DNA of 64,000 bases from Thermaerobacter sp. FW80. GTDB taxonomy: Bacteria; Bacillota; Sulfobacillia; Thermaerobacterales; Thermaerobacteraceae. The DNA is taken from positions 1,525,245 to 1,589,244 of the forward strand of contig NZ_CP037895.1 in the NCBI RefSeq assembly GCF_004634385.1, written 5' to 3'. Below, in pieces: positions 59,451 to 64,000 of the stretch. Position 1 is the first letter of the stretch. Each line of letters starts with the position of its first letter. Position numbers and translations under genes: made by a program. Under the pieces are notes generated by a model that was not told the DNA's origin, made no database searches, and saw nothing but the letters and a program-made list of their open reading frames with translations.

Positions 59451-59892
59451 GCGGCGACGTCGCCGCACCGCCGACCGGCGTGCACCGGGGCGGCAGCGAG
59501 CCGCCTGCCGCCGACCCGGCCCCCACCGGTGGGCCCGACCGAGCGCCCTCCGGTGGGGGCCGTCGCGTGCCGCGACGTTGCCTCTTCGCTGGCCGTCCCC
59601 ACGGCTCGGCGTCCACGGCTCGGGATGATCGGGTGCCATGCGGGTGGCCTGTCCCACCGGCTTCCACGGCCGTGCTGCCAGGGCCGCCTGGGCCATGGGC
59701 TGCCACCTGGGGCCACGGGCTCCCGCCACGGGGCATGGCCCGGCCGTTCCCACGCGCTCCGCGGAGCGCGGACCGTGGAACCACGCCGGCACGGGGCCGC
59801 CAGGGCCTGGGCCCGGGGCATACTGCCTCCAGGACGGGGACGAACGGGCAGAGCGTCCCCTGCCGACGGACGTCTGCGAAGGAGCGGAGAGC
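59451..59892. other. 440-base gap after the LysM gene
   Basis: A perfect 13-bp stem (59517-59529 with 59550-59562, CGGCCCCCACCGG) with a 20-base loop may end the LysM transcript, though no T-run follows. The rest shows no gene. A GAAGGAG site at 59879 leads into the next gene. Confidence 0.45.
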
Positions 59893-61389
59893 ATGGAATC
59901 CAAGGGAAGGGACGAGGGCGGCCGGCGATCCCGCCCGGCTGCCCCTTCGGCAGAGGCCGCCGCGGGGACCCGGGCCGAGCCGGATCGCGCCCGCGGCCCG
60001 GCGTCGGGACGGGCCGCCGATGAACCGGCGGAGGGGGCGGGCACCACGCGGCCGCGTCCCCTGGTCGCGCGCCCCATCAGCCTGCGCGCGGCCCAGGGCG
60101 GGGGGCGGCCGACGGGGCCCCTCCCCCTGCCCGCCCTGAGGGCCGCCGGGGAAGGGCAGCCCAGGACTCCGGCGGCGCGCCGCGACGCCCCAGGGCACCG
60201 GGGCACCGCGGGTCCCGGCGCGGCGGCCGGCGACGGCGGGATCGCCGGGGAGGCGGGGGCCGTGGCCGGGCCTGGGCCCAACCAGCGGGACGACATCCGC
60301 CGCTCCCTCTGGGTCCGTCGACCCGACCTCTTCTACGGGCAGCCCAACCGCGGTCACCATCGCGCGGCCTTCGCCGAACCGCTGGTCCCCAGCCGGGAGC
60401 GGCTGGACGGATCCTCTGCCGGGGCCCGCCCCGGGGCGGAGGGCGCGACCGGCGAGGGCGAGGACGCCTCGCGCCACGGGCCGGTGGCGCAGCGCCGCCA
60501 GGGGGTGGACCGCGTGCCCGCGGCCCGCGAGCTCCTCCCCCTGGTGGAGCAGGCCGCGCCGCCCGCGGTCGACTACGCTCCCGGCCGCCCGGAGGAGGGG
60601 CGCGTCGACGACCGGGTGGCTCACCAGCTGACGCAGCGCCCGTCGCCCAGCTCCCAGGGGCGCCCCATCGCGCCCGCGGGCGAGTTCGAGCCGGCCGCGG
60701 CGGCCGCCCCGCCCGCCGGCGCGCAGCCCGCGGCGACGGCGGCCACGCCGGCCGACGGCCGCGGCGATCCGGCGGCCGACGTGATCCCCTCCGTCGAACC
60801 GGCGACGGCGGGCGCCGGGTCCGCCCCGCGGGGACCGGTGCGGGACGAACCGGCTCAGCCGGAGACGCGGGCCGCGACGCCCCGGCCCGAGGAGGCGCGG
60901 GTCCAGGCCGGCGAGGGCGTGCGGGCCGAGGCCGGTGCGTCCGCGCCGGAGACCGCGATGGTGCAGGACGTGGGAGGCGCTCCCGTGCCGTTGAACGCCG
61001 CGGCGGTCCAGGCGGTGGGGGAGGGGCCCGGCATCGATCCTGGACGGGGTGACGCCGCCGGTGGCGGGCCGCCGGTGGCGGCCGAGCCCGCGAACCCGCG
61101 GCTCGACGCAGCGGCGGAGCTGCGGCCGCGCCCCGTGCTGCGTACGCCGCTGCAGCCGCGGGCGGTGGCGACGCGTCCCGCCACCGCCGAGCGGTCGGGC
61201 CGGCTGCCGGGAGACCGGACCACCGACGCCAGTGCCCTGACGCGGGGGGCGATCCGGGAGGCCCGCGCCCGCTGGCAGGCGGCCGGCTCCGTCGAGACGA
61301 GGACGGAGGGGGGCCCCCACCGGACGGGCGACGGCGGCGCGGCGGGCCCCGCGGACGACGGCCGGCGGGAGGAAGGCCCGCGCCGGTGA
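59893..61389 (+). CDS. Long low-complexity (disordered) hypothetical protein
   Basis: No family recognised. 498 residues dominated by Ala, Pro, Gly, Arg and Glu, with no membrane segment or signal peptide. The only stretches with a folded look are RPLVARPISLRAAQGG and DDIRRSLWVRRPDLFYGQPNRGHHRAAFAEPLVPSRERLDG. The AAGGAG site 8 bases before the ATG, and G/C at nearly every third codon position, support coding. A long frame also exists on the opposite strand, which is common at this GC content, so the call is moderate. It may be a spore or surface protein; that is only a guess. Confidence 0.45.
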   Translation: MESKGRDEGGRRSRPAAPSAEAAAGTRAEPDRARGPASGRAADEPAEGAGTTRPRPLVARPISLRAAQGGGRPTGPLPLPALRAAGEGQPRTPAARRDAPGHRGTAGPGAAAGDGGIAGEAGAVAGPGPNQRDDIRRSLWVRRPDLFYGQPNRGHHRAAFAEPLVPSRERLDGSSAGARPGAEGATGEGEDASRHGPVAQRRQGVDRVPAARELLPLVEQAAPPAVDYAPGRPEEGRVDDRVAHQLTQRPSPSSQGRPIAPAGEFEPAAAAAPPAGAQPAATAATPADGRGDPAADVIPSVEPATAGAGSAPRGPVRDEPAQPETRAATPRPEEARVQAGEGVRAEAGASAPETAMVQDVGGAPVPLNAAAVQAVGEGPGIDPGRGDAAGGGPPVAAEPANPRLDAAAELRPRPVLRTPLQPRAVATRPATAERSGRLPGDRTTDASALTRGAIREARARWQAAGSVETRTEGGPHRTGDGGAAGPADDGRREEGPRR

Positions 61390-61565
61390 CGAAGCCCAGA
61401 AGGGCTTGAACCCCAACCAGGACACGAACCCGCGGCGCGGGAGGCCTGATGGGCCCGCGGGAGCGCGGGAGACTCAGGACGTCCTGGACATACGGCGGCC
61501 AGGGACCGACGCGTCCCATGGGGCCGCCGGCCGCGGCCCGCGGCGCGGCGAGGTGAGGCGGTGCG

Positions 61566-62702
61566 TTGACCCCGGTGGAATCGGCCGAGGGGACGGCTCG
61601 GCGGATCCGCGACGCCCTGTGGGGCCTCGCCTGCGGCGAGGCCGTGGGGCGCTGGGCGGCCGCGGGCGGGGCGGTGACGGCGGGCGGCCCGGCCCGGGCC
61701 GGCGGTTGGGTGGAGGGGGCCTTCCGACCGGGGGGCGACGGCCCTGGGGGCCCGGATCCGTCCGCCCTGGAGGCCGGGCCCCTGGCCCTGGAGGTCGCCG
61801 CCTTGGCGAGGGCGGTGGTGGCCGCCGAGGGACAGGTGGGGCCCATGGCCGTCGGCGCCCGCACCGTCGGGACGGGCCTTGGGCCGGCGGTGCGCGCGGT
61901 CCTGGCGGGACTGATCAACCGGCCCGATGACGTGGAGTGGCTGGTGCAGGACGTCGCCGCCCTGGCCACCGGGGAGGGCGGGACCGGCGCCGGCCTGGCG
62001 GGCGGTCCGGCGGCCGACGAACGGGCGCCGCAGCAGGGAGGCGCCGGGCCGGTGGCGGCGGCCGCCCTGGCGGCGGCCGCCGCCGTCGCGGCGGCCGTCT
62101 CGGCGGCCGTGGAGGGCGAGGGCCCCGAAGCCGTCCTCGACCGGGCGGTGACGGCCGCGTCGGTCGCCGTCGGTTGGGCCGCCCCGCATCCGGGGCAGGG
62201 TGGGGCTCGGCGCGGCGATCACCCGGCGGCCGGCACCGCATCCCGACCCCGGGCCGCGCCGGTCCCCGGGGACGAACCGGCCGCTGCCGTGGCCCACGCC
62301 ATCGAGACGCTGCGCCTCACCCTGGCGGGCCGCGGGGCCGCCCTGCCGCCGGGCGGGATCGCGGCCGTGCTGGCGAGCCGCTGGGAGCCCGAGCCGCGCC
62401 CGGCGCGGGCCGTGCCCTTCGCCCTGGTGCTGGCGGCGGCGGCCGGCGACGCCCGGCGGGCGGTGCTCGAGGCCGCGGCGGCGGCCTCGAGCACCGCCCG
62501 CCCCGGCAACGCGGAGCTGGACGGCCGCCCCGCCGACGCGGCGTCGGCCACGGCGGCCCTGGCGGGCGCCGTGGCCGGCGCCCTGTACCCCGGGACGGTC
62601 CCGGCCGAGTGGGTCGCCGCCCTGCGGGAAGGGTCGGGCGGCGGGTCGCGGGCGCCCCTGGAGCTGGACGACCTGGTCCCGGAGCTCCTCCGGCTGCGGT
62701 GA
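61566..62702 (+). CDS. ADP-ribosylglycohydrolase-fold protein lacking the metal-binding acids
   Basis: The ends resemble ADP-ribosylglycohydrolases. RRIRDALWGLACGEAVGRW corresponds to the usual R..GallGla.GDalG, and ADAASATAALAGAVAGALYPGTVPAEWVAALR corresponds to GDtDT.AAiaGalaGA..G...iP..W. In both places the Asp residues that bind Mg2+ are replaced (GEAVGRW; ADAASAT). The middle is Ala-rich, with low-complexity loops near residues 145-240. It is probably a non-enzymatic relative. TTG at 61566 follows AGGTGAGG with 7 bases of spacing. It precedes the two-component genes by 100 bases. Confidence 0.55.
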   Translation: MTPVESAEGTARRIRDALWGLACGEAVGRWAAAGGAVTAGGPARAGGWVEGAFRPGGDGPGGPDPSALEAGPLALEVAALARAVVAAEGQVGPMAVGARTVGTGLGPAVRAVLAGLINRPDDVEWLVQDVAALATGEGGTGAGLAGGPAADERAPQQGGAGPVAAAALAAAAAVAAAVSAAVEGEGPEAVLDRAVTAASVAVGWAAPHPGQGGARRGDHPAAGTASRPRAAPVPGDEPAAAVAHAIETLRLTLAGRGAALPPGGIAAVLASRWEPEPRPARAVPFALVLAAAAGDARRAVLEAAAAASSTARPGNAELDGRPADAASATAALAGAVAGALYPGTVPAEWVAALREGSGGGSRAPLELDDLVPELLRLR

Positions 62703-62802
62703 GCGGTCCGTGCGGGGTTGCCGCGGCCCGGCGGGACGTCCCGGCGGGCCGGGGCGCCGGCGCGCGGCGCCGGCGCACGGTGAACGGGGAGGAGGCGGTG
62801 CC

Positions 62803-63735
62803 GTGGGCGAGCGGATCTTGCTGGTCGACGACGAGGCCGCGCTGGTCAAGGGCCTGCGCCGGAGCCTGGAGCAGGCGGGCTTCGAGGTCGAGGTCGCCAC
62901 CGACGGCCGGCAGGCCCTGGAGCGGTTCGCCGAGGGCGGCATCGACCTCATCATCCTCGACCTCATGCTGCCGGAGATCGACGGGCTGACCGTCTGCCGC
63001 GAGGTGCGCAAGACGTCCCAGGTGCCCATCATCATGCTGACGGCCCGAGACGAGGACGTGGACCGCATCGTCGGCCTCGAGCTGGGCGCCGACGACTACG
63101 TGGTCAAGCCCTTCAACCCGCGCGAGCTGATCGCGCGCATCCGGGCCGTGCTCCGCCGCGTCAAGCCGGTGGGCGGCGTCGCCGTGGGGACGCCGGCCCG
63201 GCCGGGGCGGGCGGCTGCGTCCCCGCCGGCCGGCGGGGCGGGGGGGACGCCGGCCGCCGGGCCTCCGGCAGGTGGAGCCGCGGGGGACGGCACTCCGGCG
63301 GCCGCAGGGGGCGCCGGGGTCCGCAGCGGCCGGGAGGACGCGGCCGCGGGCGCGGCGGCCGACGCCGACGCGGAGGTGCTGGTGCGGGGCCCGCTGCGCA
63401 TCGATCGGGCCCGCTACCGGGTCACCCTCCAGGGGCGGACGGTCGAGCTCACGCCGCGGGAGTTCGACCTCCTGCTGGTGCTGGCCCAGCGGCCGGGGCG
63501 CGTGTACACCCGCGAGCAGCTGCTGGAGCAGGTGTGGGGCTACGACTACGCCGGCGACACCCGCACGGTCGATGTGGCGGTGCGGCGACTGCGCGAGCGC
63601 CTCGAACCGGATCCCGCGCATCCCGTCTTCGTCCGCACCAAGTGGGGCGTGGGCTATTATTTTGCCGAGCCCGAGGAGATCGCCCGGCGTCTCGGGGCGG
63701 ACGACGCCTCGGCGGGCGGCGCCGACGCCCGCTGA
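62803..63735 (+). CDS. OmpR/PhoB-family response regulator
   Basis: DNA-binding regulator of a two-component system, 310 residues. The receiver domain (1-120) has LLVDDEAALVKGL, the phospho-Asp in DLIILDLMLPEIDGL, IIMLTARDEDVDRIVGLELGADDYVVKPFNPREL. The winged-helix domain (about 195-295) has VELTPREFDLLLVLAQRPGRVYTREQLLEQVWGYDYAGDTRTVDVAVRRLRERLE and VRTKWGVGYYF. The joint between them is about 70 Gly/Ala/Pro residues rather than the usual 5-15. GTG at 62803 has GGAGGAGG 7 bases upstream. The kinase gene follows. Confidence 0.95.
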   Translation: MGERILLVDDEAALVKGLRRSLEQAGFEVEVATDGRQALERFAEGGIDLIILDLMLPEIDGLTVCREVRKTSQVPIIMLTARDEDVDRIVGLELGADDYVVKPFNPRELIARIRAVLRRVKPVGGVAVGTPARPGRAAASPPAGGAGGTPAAGPPAGGAAGDGTPAAAGGAGVRSGREDAAAGAAADADAEVLVRGPLRIDRARYRVTLQGRTVELTPREFDLLLVLAQRPGRVYTREQLLEQVWGYDYAGDTRTVDVAVRRLRERLEPDPAHPVFVRTKWGVGYYFAEPEEIARRLGADDASAGGADAR

Positions 63736-63861
63736 CGCGGTGGGGCGCGGGCGCCCCGCCGCCCCTCCGGCGGCCGGCCTTGGGCGTCCCGGCGCGGCGC
63801 CGGGGCCGATGCCGCCGGGGCGCGATCCGCCGGGACCGGTGGCGAGCGGGAGACGGGTGCC

Positions 63862-64000
63862 TTGTCCCTGCGTTGGAAGATCATCCTGGCGCTCTTGGCC
63901 GTCACCCTGACCAGCCTGGCCGTGACCGTGCGGGTCGCCAGCGACACGGCCCTGGGGGTGTTGCTGCGCGATCGCCAGTCGCGCGCGCTGGCCACGGCGG
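63862..64000 (+). CDS. Sensor histidine kinase, N-terminal start only
   Basis: The frame from TTG 63862 reads MSLRWKIILALLAVTLTSLAVTVRVASDTALGVLLRDRQ and runs off the window. A membrane segment right at the N-terminus followed by an extracytoplasmic stretch is typical of sensor kinases. Its position 126 bases after an OmpR-type regulator supports that identity; the kinase domain itself is not visible. Confidence 0.7.
   Translation, partial: MSLRWKIILALLAVTLTSLAVTVRVASDTALGVLLRDRQSRALATA

Noticed and set aside
59386-61425. 679-codon minus-strand frame opposite the disordered protein
   Set aside because: It lacks a good ribosome site and any domain, whereas the plus-strand frame has AAGGAG at proper distance; the plus-strand call itself stays moderate.

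Overview
This window comes from a very GC-rich (about 70 to 75 percent) bacterial chromosome. The gene families are those of Gram-positive Firmicutes: a SAM-I (S-box) riboswitch on a metNIQ operon, a Bacillus-type murein-recycling cluster, an RsfA-like sporulation-type regulator, a YerC/TrpR-like regulator and a PerR-like Fur protein. High GC with this gene set fits a thermophilic Thermaerobacter- or Symbiobacterium-like lineage. That assignment is inference from gene content; no rRNA is present. I found no tRNA, rRNA, CRISPR array, prophage or intact insertion sequence.

Layout. 0-2.7 kb: end of a PCuAC copper chaperone, an Hsp20 and a COG3044 ABC-class ATPase. 3-6 kb: an accessory patch with a lower-GC formamidase, degraded sequence and a HTH/PIN toxin-antitoxin pair. 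6-11 kb: an S9 peptidase, a PHP-family histidinol-phosphatase candidate and a frameshifted lytic transglycosylase. 11-16.4 kb (minus strand): asnB, then metNIQ behind a SAM riboswitch with a greatly enlarged P3 arm. 16.7-18.8 kb: a decapitated liv operon (livM 3' remnant, livG, livF). 18.9-23 kb: an RsfA-like regulator, a DMT transporter and a membrane-anchored beta-propeller protein. 23-35.7 kb: a muropeptide/amino-sugar salvage regulon (nagZ, namZ, amlB-like, murP, murQ, GntR/HutC regulator, nagA, nagB, HAD phosphatase) with operator-like palindromes before nagZ and murP. 35.9 kb: proline dehydrogenase. 37-47.4 kb (minus strand): one histidine operon hisZ-hisG-hisD::hisC-hisB-hisH-hisA-hisF-hisIE, in which hisD and hisC form a single reading frame. 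48.4-52.4 kb: monomeric sarcosine oxidase-type flavoenzyme, DMT exporter, ornithine cyclodeaminase-family enzyme and a second DMT exporter. 52.7-56.3 kb (minus strand): YerC/TrpR-like regulator, PerR-like regulator and a P1B-4 metal ATPase. 57-64 kb: small membrane protein, DUF554 protein, LysM protein, a disordered protein, an ADP-ribosylglycohydrolase-like protein lacking the metal-binding acids, and an OmpR-type response regulator followed by the start of its histidine kinase.

How genes work together. NamZ, NagZ and the AmlB-like hydrolase release MurNAc and GlcNAc outside the cell. MurP imports and phosphorylates MurNAc, MurQ removes the lactyl ether, and NagA and NagB feed the product into glycolysis. 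The his operon encodes every step except histidinol-phosphate phosphatase; the PHP protein at 9.1 kb could supply it. The YerC/TrpR-like protein at 52.7 kb is a candidate regulator of the operator over the his promoter.

Two genome-wide oddities stand out. Many core enzymes carry long Ala/Gly/Pro-rich insertions or tails, some built of tandem repeats. A short motif (GGACGAACCGGCC and its complement) recurs about 18 times, often inside these insertions or between genes.
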